DNA of 64,000 bases from Natronosporangium sp035305625 (GCA_963809545.1 CAWEKD010000005.1:1-64000); one strand, 5' to 3'. Shown: positions 35,826-44,927, numbered from the stretch's first letter. Notes: generated by a model from the sequence alone, not told the origin. Made by a program: numbers and translations.

Positions 35826-36541
35826 CCGGCCCACCCCCGGCGCCTGCCGCCGGTGAGGGCGAAGAACGCCTCCTCCAGGTCGCCGTGCCCGGCCGTCACC
35901 TCGGCCAGCGTCCCGGTCCTCACGATCCGCCCGTCGCGATGATCACGAGGTCGTCGGCGAGCCCCGGCGACCTCGCCCATCAGGTGGCTGGACAGCAGCA
36001 CGGTGCCGCCGGCGTCGGCGTGGTCCGCGCAGCAGGCGGCGGATCCACCGGATGCCCTCGGGGTCCAGGCCGTTGACCGGCTCGTCCAGCACCAGCACCT
36101 CCGGCTCGCCCAGCAGCGCCGCCGCCAAGCCCAGCCGCTGCCCCATGCCCAGCGAGTACCGCCCGACCCGTACTCCGGCGGAGCCGGCCAGCCCCACCTG
36201 CTCCAGCACCTCGCCGACCCGGCGGCGCGGGATGCCGTTGCTGCGCGCGATCCACGCCAGATGGTTCCGCGCGGTACGGGAGCGGTGTGCCCCCACACCG
36301 TCGAGCATCGCCCCGACGGTGCGCAGCGGGTCGCGCAGGCTCCGGTACGGACGGCCGCCGATGAGCGCGCGGCCGCTGGTCGGCGCGGTCGAGGCCGAGC
36401 AGGATCCGCAGGGTCGAGGACTTGCCCGCGCCGTTCGGGTCCGAGGAAAGCGGTCACCCGCCCCGGTCGGGCCTCGAAGGTCACCCGGTCGAGCACGGTG
36501 CGGGAGCCGTGACGTTTGACAACCTGGTCGATCAGCAACAC
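35822..36541 (-). CDS. ABC transporter ATP-binding protein, frame interrupted
   Basis: Starts LLIDQVVKRHGSRTVLDRVTFEARPGRVTAFLGP. The Walker A region (36,425-36,445) is shifted and reads ERRGQ in place of NGAGKS. The signature YSLGMGQRLGLAAALL, Walker B VLVLDEPVNGLDPEG and the switch region LLSSHLMGEVAG are found in two frames. It energises the two following permeases. GTG 36541 is the likely start; no clear ribosome-binding site. Confidence 0.75.
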   Translation of the reverse strand: MLLIDQVVKRHGSRTVLDRVTFEARPGRVTAFLGPERRGQVLDPADPARPRPRRPAAARSSAAVRTGACATRCAPSGRCSTVWGHTAPVPRGTIWRGSRAATASRAAGSARCWSRWGWPAPPEYGSGGTRWAWGSGWAWRRRCWASRRCWCWTSRSTAWTPRASGGSAACCADHADAGGTVLLSSHLMGEVAGARRRPRDHRDGRIVRTGTLAEVTAGHGDLEEAFFALTGGRRRGWAG

Positions 36542-36674
36542 GCCGACGATTCCAGTCCGTCGCCCACCGCGAGGCATCGGCCTCGGGTCGGGACCTGGCC
36601 GAGGCGCCTCTGACCGAGGTCGGTCAGCCCCAGGTCGGATGTGCCGGATTCTTCGCCTACCTACACTTGCGCAG

Positions 36675-37547
36675 GTGGAATCCGTCGATCGGCCCGTACT
36701 GCGTTCCCGGGTGTGGCTGGTCGCCGCTTTCCTGCTCGCCGGGCTCGGCTTCCTGCTCCTGGCCACCGGCACCAATCACCCGGTCGGCACCGCGGTGATC
36801 CTCACCACGGTCACCGCCGGCGCGCTGACGGTGGTGGCCTGGGCGCTGGTCAACGCCCGGCGACAGCGACGCGCCTATGAGGACGAACTGACCGCCTGGG
36901 CGGCGGAGCGGGCCGCTCAGGCAGAACGGTTGCGGATCGCCCGGGAGTTGCACGACCTCGCCTCCCACGGGCTCGGACTCATCACGGTGCGCGCGGCGGC
37001 GGCGCGTACCGTCACCGGCGCCGCCGGCGACACGGAGCGCATCGCCGCCTTGACCGACATCGAGCGCGCCGGCCGGCAGGCCACGACCGAGTTGCGCCGG
37101 ATGCTCGCGGTGCTGCGCGGCCCCGGCGACGAGCCGCCGCTGCGGCCGGCGGAGACCCTGGACGACCTCCCCCGCATCCTGGACGCCGCCCGGAGCGGCG
37201 GGGTGACCGTCACCTGCGCGCTCGCCGACCTGGGGGAGGTGTCCGCGAGCACGCAGCTTGCGGTGTGCGCGGTCGTGCGGGAGGCGCTGGCCAACACCGC
37301 CCGACACGCCGGCCCCAGCCGCGCCCACGTCACCGTGGCGCGGGAGCAGGATGCGATCGTGGTCACGGTCACCGACGACGGGCCCGTCCCCGGCTGGATG
37401 CCCCACTCCGGCGCCGGCATGGGCCTCGCGAGCCTGCACGAGCGGGTCAGCGCGCTGGGCGGTGTCCTGCACGCCGGGCGCGCCGGCCGCGGCTACCGGG
37501 TCACCGCCCGCCTCCCCGAACCCACGGACCAGGCGGAGTACCGGTGA
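36675..37547 (+). CDS. Sensor histidine kinase (HisKA_3 type)
   Basis: A 290-residue kinase. Two membrane segments (about 13-31 and 38-59) are joined by a very short loop, so no extracellular sensor domain. The phosphorylated histidine is H93 in RELHDLASHGLGL; the ATP-binding part has REALANTARHAGPS (N box) and GAGMGLASLHERV (G box). GTG 36675 lies 7 bases after a -10 TACACT (36662-36667), so the mRNA is probably leaderless. It overlaps the response regulator and is divergent from the ABC exporter, typical of a cell-envelope stress system. Confidence 0.85.
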   Translation: MESVDRPVLRSRVWLVAAFLLAGLGFLLLATGTNHPVGTAVILTTVTAGALTVVAWALVNARRQRRAYEDELTAWAAERAAQAERLRIARELHDLASHGLGLITVRAAAARTVTGAAGDTERIAALTDIERAGRQATTELRRMLAVLRGPGDEPPLRPAETLDDLPRILDAARSGGVTVTCALADLGEVSASTQLAVCAVVREALANTARHAGPSRAHVTVAREQDAIVVTVTDDGPVPGWMPHSGAGMGLASLHERVSALGGVLHAGRAGRGYRVTARLPEPTDQAEYR

Positions 37548-38228
37548 CGGACCCCATCCGGGTACTGGTCGTGGACGACCAACCCCTCATCCGCCACAGC
37601 CTCCGGCTCATCATCGACGCTGCCTCGGATCTCACCGTCGTGGGGGAGGCCGACACCGGGGAGGCCGCCGTCGCCCGCGCCCGGCAACTCCGCCCCGACC
37701 TCGTCCTCATGGACATCCGGATGCCCGGCGGCGACGGTATCGACGCCACGCGCCGCATCAGTACCGACCCGGCCCTGGCGGGCACCCGGATCCTGGTGCT
37801 CAGCATGTTCGAACTGGACGAGTACGTCCATGGCGCGCTCCGCGCCGGAGCCAGCGGCTTCCTCCTCAAGGATGCGGAGCCCGGCGCAACTCGTGGACGC
37901 GATCCGGCGTACGCACGCCGGGGAGTCGCTGTTCGCCCCGGCCATCCTCACCCGACTGGTGGTGCACTACCTCAACCGGGCACCCCAGCGGCTCGTGACA
38001 CCCCCGGCGGGCCTTACCGCGCGCGAGATCGAGGTGCTCACCCTCGTCGGCCGTGGACTGTCCAACCAGGAGATCGCGGCGGAGCTCACCATCTCGATGG
38101 GGACGGTGAAGACCCACATCGGCAATCTGTTGGCGAAGCTCCACGCCCGGGACCGGGCCCAGTTGGTCATCGCCGCCTACGAATCCGGGCTCGTCACCCC
38201 GGGGCGGGGCGCCAGTCACCGCGAATAG
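37544..38228 (+). CDS. NarL/FixJ family response regulator, frame interrupted
   Basis: Receiver domain VLVVDDQPLIR with acceptor D57 in DLVLMDIRMPGGDG, and a C-terminal LuxR-type HTH (GLTAREIEVLTLVGRGLSNQEIAAELTISMGTVKTHIGNLLAKL). One extra C at 37,880-37,882 breaks the frame between FLLKDAEP and AQLVDAIRRTHAGESLF; otherwise full length. GTGA overlap with the histidine kinase. It probably controls the divergent exporter. Confidence 0.87.
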
Positions 38229-38300
38229 GACACTCGACCAGACCGGACCTCAGGCGGGTCGCCTCGTCCCGCCCGTCTGACGCCGCCGGCCCTGAAAACA

Positions 38301-38332
38301 AAACCGCCGGCCACCGTGATGGCCGGCGGTTT
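38301..38332 (-). terminator. Bidirectional terminator between the response regulator and ssrA
   Basis: A perfect 13-base-pair stem AAACCGCCGGCCA (38301-38313)/TGGCCGGCGGTTT (38320-38332) with a CCGTGA loop. On the minus strand it ends 8 bases after the tmRNA 3' end and is followed by TGTTTTC, a U-rich tail. Confidence 0.85.
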
Positions 38333-38340
38333 GGCGACAG

Positions 38341-38710
38341 TGGAGGTGCCGGGAATCGAACCCGGGTCCTTCGCCGCTTCGCCAGGGCTTCTCCGAGCGC
38401 AGCTCGCTGTGCCTCTACTCGGCCCCACCGATCACGCGAGCGAGTCGGTGTGACGGGCCCAGTCGCTGTGAATCTCGCCTACGGACCCCGCGACCAGGTC
38501 CGACAGGCCAGCCTTCTCGCTGATGCCGGCTACCGGGTCGAAGGCGCTCCCGGGCCGACAGACCCGCTACCCGCCTCAGGCGGCGAGAGCGAAGTCAGTG
38601 CGCTTAGCGTTGGCACTTATTTTTTTCCGACGACGATTAACGAGACGACGTCGGCTTCCTCGGCTCGCTTCCCCTGCCTCAACGTACGAAGTCGAAACCG
38701 TGTCACCCCC
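38341..38710 (-). ncRNA. ssrA: Transfer-messenger RNA (tmRNA)
   Basis: The 5' end GGGGGTGAC (38710 down) can pair with the 3' end CACCTCC to form the acceptor stem. The 3' part has the T-arm GGGTTCGATTCCC, and 38341 is the discriminator A; CCA is not encoded. The tag reading frame at 38614-38576 encodes ANAKRTDFALAA then TGA, ending in the ALAA degron. The 3' half lies beside a terminator. tmRNA with SmpB (1.6 kb upstream) rescues stalled ribosomes and tags the nascent protein. Confidence 0.93.
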
Positions 38711-38735
38711 TCATACGGCGTTCGGCCGTCATCAC

Positions 38736-38764
38736 AGCCTAACGCGATTGGGTGCCCTCGTCAT
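38736..38764 (-). promoter_or_regulatory. Promoter of ssrA
   Basis: On the minus strand -10 TAGGCT (38741-38736), a 17-base spacer and a -35 ATGACG (38764-38759) with four matches to consensus. A start near 38,729 would give a precursor with about 19 extra 5' bases, trimmed during maturation. Confidence 0.5.
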
Positions 38765-38805
38765 TCCCGAACCAGGGATCCGCCCGGTGATCCGGGCGCC
38801 ACTGG

Positions 38806-40263
38806 TCACCGACAAGGCCTCCCGTCAATCGTACACGCGGACGGGTTGCTGGCGCCAAGCAGACCGAGCAGCGGCGCCTGTAGGCGGAACCGGATCTCCT
38901 GGATCTCACCCGGCCCCAGCGGCCTGATCGGGGTCAAGATCACCCGAGAGCCGTCCCGCCGGTACTGGGCGCCGGTGACGTCCACCACCGGTTGATTGCC
39001 CACGTCCATGGTCACTTCCCAGGTCTCCACCGGGACCGGCCCCGGATTGCTGACCCGTACCGTCACCGACCGCCCGCCCAGCAGCGGCAGGCCGGTGCTG
39101 GTGAGGTCGGCGGTCAGCGGCACCGGTTCCGGTTCCGGCTCCGGCGGGGGCGCGGAGGAGGGCGGGGGCGCGGACGTCGGGGGCGTAAAGGACGCAGAAG
39201 GGGCGGGAGCGGGGGTGGACTCCGGGGGCTTCCGCTCATCCCCTAACCGGCCGGTTCCGGCCGGCGGCCGGCTGGTCTCGGACGAGGGCCGACCTCCCCC
39301 ACTCGCGGCGCCGCCCCTGGCCGGGGCCCCCCCGCCGGCCGGCGGGGGCAACCATCCCGCCGGCTCCTCCCACCCCGCGCCATCCGAGGGGTACGGCGTC
39401 CCCGGATCGGGCGGGGTGATCGTCCCGATGGGGCCGGGAGTGATGCTCGGCGGTTGCACCGCCATCGCCGGTCCGCTCCGGTAATTGCCGCCGGCCGAAC
39501 CGGTCGGTGGTACGGCCGGGTGGTAGGCGACCGCCGCTAGTACCACCGTGACCACCAACGCCGCGGCGCTCGTGGTACTGAGCAGCTGACCCCACCGCCC
39601 GTCCGCGCCCGCGCGGGCTACCCGGGTGGTCCGCGCCTGGCCCGGGCGGGTGCGCCGGGTCGGTGGCTTCCCGGGCGGCTCCACCAGGGCACGTACCGGC
39701 ACCGCGGGCCGCACCATCCCTACCCCGGGGGGAGGCGTGGCGCGAGCCGGCGCCGGCGTCGGACCGAGCCGCCGTCCCCGGCTCCACACCCCGATCGCGG
39801 TGTTGCGATAAGGCGGGCGCAGCGGGGCCGGTCGGGGCCGCCGCCGCTCCCGGGCGGCCAGCCGATCCAGCAGCGCCGGCAGGCGCTCCCCGAACAGCTC
39901 CCGGTACGTGGCCAGTAACGCCTCTGCGCGCAGCCTGGCCGGCGCGCCCAGAAACCCCGATTGGGTCACCTGGAGCTGGCATCCCGACTCGGTGGGGGTC
40001 AACTCCCACACCACCCGGGTGTGCAGCTTCTCGCCTTCCCACACCATCACCAGTCGTTCCGGCGCTTTCGCCTCCCGAACCTCACCGGTGACCGGTCCCA
40101 GGAATCCGGGGAAGGTGCCCGCGAAGATCGTGAATGAAGACCCCCCCATCGGAGGCGAATCGGTCGGCATGAACCACGCGCTGAGCAGCCCTGGATCGGT
40201 CAGTGCGCGCCAGACTCGCGAACAGGGGTGGGTTAGGGCCTGTTCCAGCCGTACCTCGGCCAT
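38806..40263 (-). CDS. SRPBCC-domain protein fused to a membrane helix and CBM2-like domain
   Basis: A 485-residue protein of unusual architecture. Residues 1-140 resemble an SRPBCC/AHSA1 ligand-binding domain (EQALTHPCSRVWRALTDPGLLSAWF). Residues 141-225 are Arg/Pro-rich. A membrane helix (about 229-247, STTSAAALVVTVVLAAVA) follows. Then comes a Pro/Ser/Gly-rich linker (250-385) and a beta domain resembling CBM2 (386-485) ending PSACTIDGRPC. It would place SRPBCC inside and the CBM2-like domain outside. Only one Trp (VETWEV) remains of the aromatic binding face, so cellulose binding is doubtful. It lies between smpB and ssrA. Confidence 0.72.
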   Translation of the reverse strand: MAEVRLEQALTHPCSRVWRALTDPGLLSAWFMPTDSPPMGGSSFTIFAGTFPGFLGPVTGEVREAKAPERLVMVWEGEKLHTRVVWELTPTESGCQLQVTQSGFLGAPARLRAEALLATYRELFGERLPALLDRLAARERRRPRPAPLRPPYRNTAIGVWSRGRRLGPTPAPARATPPPGVGMVRPAVPVRALVEPPGKPPTRRTRPGQARTTRVARAGADGRWGQLLSTTSAAALVVTVVLAAVAYHPAVPPTGSAGGNYRSGPAMAVQPPSITPGPIGTITPPDPGTPYPSDGAGWEEPAGWLPPPAGGGAPARGGAASGGGRPSSETSRPPAGTGRLGDERKPPESTPAPAPSASFTPPTSAPPPSSAPPPEPEPEPVPLTADLTSTGLPLLGGRSVTVRVSNPGPVPVETWEVTMDVGNQPVVDVTGAQYRRDGSRVILTPIRPLGPGEIQEIRFRLQAPLLGLLGASNPSACTIDGRPCR

Positions 40264-40299
40264 TGCCCGAATATAGATGATTCCCGACTGAAATGCATT

Positions 40300-40316
40300 C
40301 CCACGACTACCGTGGG
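40300..40316 (-). terminator. Weak hairpin downstream of smpB
   Basis: CCCACG (40300-40305) pairs with CGTGGG (40311-40316) around ACTAC. Its minus-strand downstream side is AATGCATTTCAG. It lies 20 bases after the smpB stop and could limit read-through into the next gene. Confidence 0.35.
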
Positions 40317-40335
40317 CGATCATCGACCAAATTGA

Positions 40336-40818
40336 TCATCTGGCCCCTTTGCCCCTTCGCCCCAAGGCGCGCTGGATCTCCCGCTCCGCGTCCCGCCGCG
40401 CGAGTTCCTGCCGTTTGTCGTAGGACCGCTTCCCTCGGGCCAGCCCGAGTTCGACCTTCGCCCAGCCATTGACGAAGTAGACAGACAATGGCACGAGCGT
40501 TACCCCGCTTTCGCGGAGTTTCCCAATCAGACGGTTGATCTCGCCCCGGTGCAACAAGAGCTTCCGGGGGCGCCGGGGCGGATGATTGGTCCAAGTGCCC
40601 ATTGTGTACTCGGGAATGTGCATCCCGTACAACCAGATCTCTCCGCCCGATTCCTGGGCAAATGCATCGGTCAACGATGCCCGGCCGGCCCGCAGCGACT
40701 TGACCTCGGTGCCGGTGAGCGCGATCCCCGCTTCGTAGGTGTCGAGGATCGTGTAGTCGTGGCGCGCCCTTCGGTTGGAGACGACCAGTTTGCGCTCCGT
40801 GTTCCGTGCCACCACCAC
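40336..40818 (-). CDS. smpB: SsrA-binding protein SmpB
   Basis: A 160-residue SmpB with the OB-fold blocks ARHDYTILDTYEAGIALTGTEVKSLR, SLTDAFAQ, YGMHIPEYTMGTWTNHPPRRPRKLLLH and a basic C-terminal tail (RGKRSYDKRQELARRDAEREIQRAL) that mimics an mRNA in the ribosome. It carries tmRNA to stalled ribosomes; ssrA is in the same neighbourhood. Gene order prfB-ftsE-ftsX-(M23)-smpB matches mycobacteria. Confidence 0.95.
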   Translation of the reverse strand: MVVARNTERKLVVSNRRARHDYTILDTYEAGIALTGTEVKSLRAGRASLTDAFAQESGGEIWLYGMHIPEYTMGTWTNHPPRRPRKLLLHRGEINRLIGKLRESGVTLVPLSVYFVNGWAKVELGLARGKRSYDKRQELARRDAEREIQRALGRRGKGAR

Positions 40819-40902
40819 TCACCTTTCTCCGCCGGCAACCGGTCATGGTACCGCGCGGTTGGGCTACCGGCAGGTCATCTTCACCGGCGCCCGGGGAGCG
40901 GG

Positions 40903-42057
40903 TCAACATAGGCACTTCGGCAACATCGGCGCTGGATCAACCGGTTCACCGTCCAACCGGACCTCGAAGTGCAAATGGTCACCGGTGGAGGCGCCGGTCG
41001 TGCCCACTCGACCGATCACGTCCCCTCGGCGCACTTTCTGCCCCGGAGAAACCAGAATCACCGACTGGTGGGCGTAGCACGTGACCAACTGCTTTCCCTG
41101 GTACCGGTCGTGCCGCAGACAGGTGAAATTGCCGTATCCGCCGTTCCAGTCGGCGCGGACCACGGTGCCGTCCCGGGCGGCGCGGATCGGGGTGCCGCCG
41201 GGCGCGGCGATGTCCATCCCGGCGTGTAGTTGCCATACCCCGTAGTACGGATCATGTCGCATCCCGAACGGGCTGGACTGCCAGCCTTGCACCGGCATCA
41301 GCAGCACCGCCGGCGGCTCGGCCCGGGCCGCGGCCTGGTCCGGTTTCCGGTCGGCCTGGGGGCCCGACCGGTCGGCGGTTTTCCCCGCCAATAACGCGGC
41401 GGCGGCTTCCACGGCTTTCTCCGCCGCTTCCGCCGCCGCCTCCGCTTCCGCCAACTGGGCTCGGGCTTCTTCGCGGGCTCGTCCGGCCTCCTCTGCCCGG
41501 CGGGCCGCCTCCCGAGCGGTGTGGCGGGCCGCCAACCATCGCTCCAAGGCCTCCCGCTCGCTATGGGACAGCCGCGAAAGGTAACCGATCCGTTCGGTCA
41601 GGTCGGTGGAGTCCGCGGAGGCGAGCACCGTCCGCAGTCCGGTCGCCCGCGTGGTCTTGTACGTGGCCACCGCGAGCCCGGTCAGGTTCCGCCGCGCCCG
41701 CTCCAGGGTGGCGGCGGCCTGATCCCGGGCTCGATCCGCGTGGGCGAGCAGGCGGTCCGCCTCCTCCGCGGTCCGCTCCGCCGTCCGCACCCGGACCTGG
41801 GCGGCGATCAGTTTTCCTCGGGCCTCAGTCTGCTGGGCCCGCAACGTGGCCAGTCCGGGCGCGGTCTCCGGTGCCCCGGCCGCCAGCGGGGCGGTCGGAT
41901 CAGCCGGCTCCTCGCGGTCGGCGGCCGCCTCCGGTATTCGCTCGGTCGCGGGACCCGCGAAGGCAACAGACGCGGGGACCGGGGTGGTGAAGGCCGCGAG
42001 ACAGGCCGCGACCAGCATCAGGGTGGGGCGGGTGACGTGCGGTTTGGAGCTCGACAC
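40903..42057 (-). CDS. M23 peptidoglycan hydrolase with coiled coil, next to ftsEX
   Basis: A secreted protein of about 384 residues. Signal peptide (MLVAACLAAFTTPVPASVAFA), a long Ala/Glu/Arg-rich coiled coil (about 75-255), and a C-terminal LytM domain with metal motifs QLHAGMD and GDHLHFEVR. The GTG at 42057 follows AGGAGG by 6 bases; a longer in-frame start at 42102 lacks a site. FtsEX activates coiled-coil peptidoglycan hydrolases such as EnvC or PcsB; location directly downstream of ftsX suggests the same here. Confidence 0.87.
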   Translation of the reverse strand: MSSSKPHVTRPTLMLVAACLAAFTTPVPASVAFAGPATERIPEAAADREEPADPTAPLAAGAPETAPGLATLRAQQTEARGKLIAAQVRVRTAERTAEEADRLLAHADRARDQAAATLERARRNLTGLAVATYKTTRATGLRTVLASADSTDLTERIGYLSRLSHSEREALERWLAARHTAREAARRAEEAGRAREEARAQLAEAEAAAEAAEKAVEAAAALLAGKTADRSGPQADRKPDQAAARAEPPAVLLMPVQGWQSSPFGMRHDPYYGVWQLHAGMDIAAPGGTPIRAARDGTVVRADWNGGYGNFTCLRHDRYQGKQLVTCYAHQSVILVSPGQKVRRGDVIGRVGTTGASTGDHLHFEVRLDGEPVDPAPMLPKCLC

Positions 42058-42173
42058 TGCACACCTCCTGTGGCTTCCCCCTGGAGCGTAGGAGACAGCC
42101 ATCGCAGATGTGCCGAAAACTCACAAACTTCCCAACTACCCCGAAGTGTCGCGGTGGAAAGGATTCCCGTCGG

Positions 42174-43049
42174 TCACGGCCGTAGGTAGAACCGCAGCGT
42201 GATCCAGGCGGTAACGGCGCTCACGCCCGCCCCCACCGCCAGCAGCAACGGCAACATCTGCAGCACCGTGCTCCATAGCACTGGGGTAAGCACATTGGTC
42301 AACGGCGCCAACGGCCCGTCAATCAGGAATGCCTTACCGGCCGCCAGCCCACCGAACGCCAGCAGCGCCCCGATCACCCCGGCGACTACCGCCTCCAGCA
42401 CGAACGGGATCTGGATGAACCAGTTCGGGGCGCCCACCAGTTTCATCACCGCCACTTCCCGGCGCTTGCTGTAGGCGGCGACCTGGATCACGTTGCCCAC
42501 CAGCATCATCGCCGCGATCCCCATGACCGCGGACCCGGCCAGGGCCATGGTCTGGAGCGCGCCCAGGATCGCGAAGATCTCGTCCACCAGCTCCGCTTGG
42601 TCGACGATCTCACTGATCCCTTCGGTGGTCGCGTACCGGTCACTGATCTCCTGGTACTGCTCCGGGTCGTGCAGGTGCACCCGGAACGACTCCGGCAATG
42701 ACTCCGGCCCGACCGCCTCCACCAGCTCCGGCTGGTCGGCGAACAGGTCCCGGAACTTCTCGTACGCGTCCTCCTGGCTCTCGAAGTAGTAGTCGGAGAC
42801 CAGTGGATCAGCCGCCAGCGCCTGGTCCAGCGCCGCGCGCTGCTCGTCGGTGATGTCCGGCGCCAAGAAGATCGAGACTTCGATATCCCGGTAATAGAGA
42901 TCCTCGACCTTGCTGACCTGCATGATCATGATCCCGCCGGCCCCCAGCATGGTGAGGGAGACCGCCATGGTGATGATCATGGCCACGGTCATCGTGACGT
43001 TACGCCACAGACCGAGGGCGGCTTCGGAGAGGATGTACCTCGCCCGCAT
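42174..43049 (-). CDS. ftsX: Cell-division permease-like protein FtsX
   Basis: A 291-residue protein: N-terminal membrane segment (TMTVAMIITMAVSLTMLGAGGIMIM), an extracellular domain (about 55-165, PESFRVHLHDPEQYQEI), and three further helices. Central block SKRREVAVMKLVGAPNWFIQIPFVLE is the FtsX core. With FtsE it transmits ATP-driven movement to a hydrolase at the division site. Its start touches the ftsE stop. Confidence 0.93.
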   Translation of the reverse strand: MRARYILSEAALGLWRNVTMTVAMIITMAVSLTMLGAGGIMIMQVSKVEDLYYRDIEVSIFLAPDITDEQRAALDQALAADPLVSDYYFESQEDAYEKFRDLFADQPELVEAVGPESLPESFRVHLHDPEQYQEISDRYATTEGISEIVDQAELVDEIFAILGALQTMALAGSAVMGIAAMMLVGNVIQVAAYSKRREVAVMKLVGAPNWFIQIPFVLEAVVAGVIGALLAFGGLAAGKAFLIDGPLAPLTNVLTPVLWSTVLQMLPLLLAVGAGVSAVTAWITLRFYLRP

Positions 43050-43729
43050 TACCCGTACACCCCCCGAGGCTGGTCGCGGACCACCCGGCCGTTCTCGATC
43101 TCGATCACCCGGCGCCGCATCTGGTTGACGATGTTGGAGTCGTGCGTGACCATCACCACGGTCGTACCGGTGCGGTTGATCCGGTCCAGCAACCGCATGA
43201 TCTCAATGGAGGTATCCGGGTCGAGGTTACCGGTCGGCTCATCCGCCAGCAGCACCAGCGGCCGGTTGACGAACGCCCGGGCCACCGCCACCCGCTGCTG
43301 CTCCCCTCCGGACAGCTCGTGCGGATACCGGTGCTCCTTGCCACCCAGCCCGACCAGTTCCAGCACTTCGGGGACCACCCGCCGCGCCACCGCCTGCGAC
43401 TTGCCGATCACCTCGAGGGCGAACGCCACGTTCTCGTACGCGGTGCGGTTGGGCAACAGCCGGAAGTCCTGGAACACGCAGCCGACCGTCCGGCGGAAGG
43501 CCGGGATCCGCCACGAGCGCATGGAACTGACGTCCCGGTTGTTGACGATCACCCTTCCCTTGGTCGGGGTGATCTCGCGCAGCAGCAGCTTGACGATGGT
43601 GGACTTGCCTGAACCGGACGGCCCGATGAAGAACACGAACTCGCCCTTTTCGATGGCGACGTCCACGGCGTCCAGCGCGGGCCGGGCCGCCTTGGGATAG
43701 GTCTTGGTCACACGCTCCAGGCGAATCAC
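43049..43729 (-). CDS. ftsE: Cell-division ATP-binding protein FtsE
   Basis: A 226-residue ABC ATPase: GPSGSGKST (Walker A), VFQDFRLLPNRTAYENVAF (Q-loop), HELSGGEQQRVAVARA (signature), LLADEPTGNLDPDT (Walker B) and VTHDSNIV (switch His). Start GTG 43729 has no ribosome-binding site but lies 8 bases after a -10 TAGACT (43743-43738), which fits a leaderless transcript. It acts with FtsX at the septum and follows prfB. Confidence 0.94.
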   Translation of the reverse strand: MIRLERVTKTYPKAARPALDAVDVAIEKGEFVFFIGPSGSGKSTIVKLLLREITPTKGRVIVNNRDVSSMRSWRIPAFRRTVGCVFQDFRLLPNRTAYENVAFALEVIGKSQAVARRVVPEVLELVGLGGKEHRYPHELSGGEQQRVAVARAFVNRPLVLLADEPTGNLDPDTSIEIMRLLDRINRTGTTVVMVTHDSNIVNQMRRRVIEIENGRVVRDQPRGVYG

Positions 43730-43796
43730 GGGTGCAGAGTCTACGCACTCCACCTGGAAGACTGCCGCCCGGCGGTCACCGACTGCCCGATCGGGG

Positions 43797-44927
43797 TCAG
43801 CTCGACGCCTCAGCGAGCTGCTGCTGCCGCCGCCAGCGGATCCCGGCCTCGATGAAATCGTCGATTTCGCCGCTGAACACCGCGCTGGGGTTACCGCTTT
43901 CGTGGTCAGTGCGCAGGTCCTTGACCATCTGGTACGGATGCAGCACGTACGAGCGCATCTGATCACCCCAGGAGCCGGCCGCGTCGGTCCGCAGCTCGGC
44001 CATGGCGGCCTCCTCCTCCGCCCGCTTGCGCTCCAGCAGCCGGGCCTGCAGCACCCGCATCGCCGCCGCGCGGTTCTGCAGCTGCGACTTCTCGTTCTGG
44101 CACGTCACCACGATGCCGGTGGGCAGGTGGGTGATCCGGACCGCGGAGTCGGTGGTGTTCACGCTCTGCCCGCCCGGACCGGAGGAGCGGAAGACGTCGA
44201 TCCGGATCTCGTGCTCCGGAATCTCGATCTTGTCGGTCTGCTCCACCACCGGGAGCACCTCCACCCCCGCGAAGCTGGTCTGCCGCCGCCCCTGGTTGTC
44301 GAACGGGCTGATCCGCACCAGCCGGTGGGTACCCGCCTCCACGCTCAGGGTGCCGTAGGCGAACGGCGCCTTCACCACGAAGGTGGCGGACTTGATCCCC
44401 GCCTCCTCCGCGTAGGAGATGTCGTACACCTCGGTGGGGTAGCCGCGCCGCTCCGCCCAGCGCAGGTACATCCGCAGCAGCATCTCGGCGAAGTCCGCCG
44501 CGTCCACCCCGCCGGCGCCGGCCCGGATCGCCACCACCGCTTCCCGCGCATCGTACTCCCCCGACAGCAGAGTGCGGGTTTCCAGCTCCCGGAGCGCCTT
44601 GTCCAGGGCCGCGATCTCCGCCCCCACCTCGGCCAGCGAGCCGGAGTCGCCCTCGTCCTCGGCGAGTTCGTGCAGTACCTTCGCGTCCTCCAGCTGGCGA
44701 CGTAGCCCTTCCAGCCGAGAGATCTCACTGTTCATAGCCGACAATCGGGCGGTCACCTGCTGTGCTCGGGCCTGGTCCTCCCACAGATCGGGGGCGGCGG
44801 CCTCGCGTTCCAGCTCGGCCCGTTGGGCACGAAGCTTCTCCAGGTCGAGCACCCGTTCGATGCCCGAGAGCATCTCGTCCAGGCGCTGGAGTTGTTCGGC
44901 GTACTCGGTCGGGTTCACGTTCACCAA
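43797..44927 (-). CDS. prfB: Peptide chain release factor 2
   Basis: A 376-residue class I release factor. SPF in RISPFDNQGRR is the anticodon-like tripeptide of RF2, and GGQ in SSGPGGQSVNTTDSAVR the peptidyl-hydrolase motif. RF2 terminates at UGA and UAA. The reading frame is continuous, so there is no programmed frameshift of the E. coli type. It heads the prfB-ftsE-ftsX group. Confidence 0.95.
   Translation of the reverse strand: MVNVNPTEYAEQLQRLDEMLSGIERVLDLEKLRAQRAELEREAAAPDLWEDQARAQQVTARLSAMNSEISRLEGLRRQLEDAKVLHELAEDEGDSGSLAEVGAEIAALDKALRELETRTLLSGEYDAREAVVAIRAGAGGVDAADFAEMLLRMYLRWAERRGYPTEVYDISYAEEAGIKSATFVVKAPFAYGTLSVEAGTHRLVRISPFDNQGRRQTSFAGVEVLPVVEQTDKIEIPEHEIRIDVFRSSGPGGQSVNTTDSAVRITHLPTGIVVTCQNEKSQLQNRAAAMRVLQARLLERKRAEEEAAMAELRTDAAGSWGDQMRSYVLHPYQMVKDLRTDHESGNPSAVFSGEIDDFIEAGIRWRRQQQLAEASS

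Noticed and set aside
40903..42173. c-di-AMP (ydaO-type) riboswitch before the M23 gene
   Set aside because: Such riboswitches precede some actinobacterial wall hydrolases, but the 116 bases between ftsX and this gene show none of the conserved core I know.
43797..44927. Programmed frameshift in prfB
   Set aside because: The frame is continuous from the N-terminus to GGQ; no in-frame early UGA.
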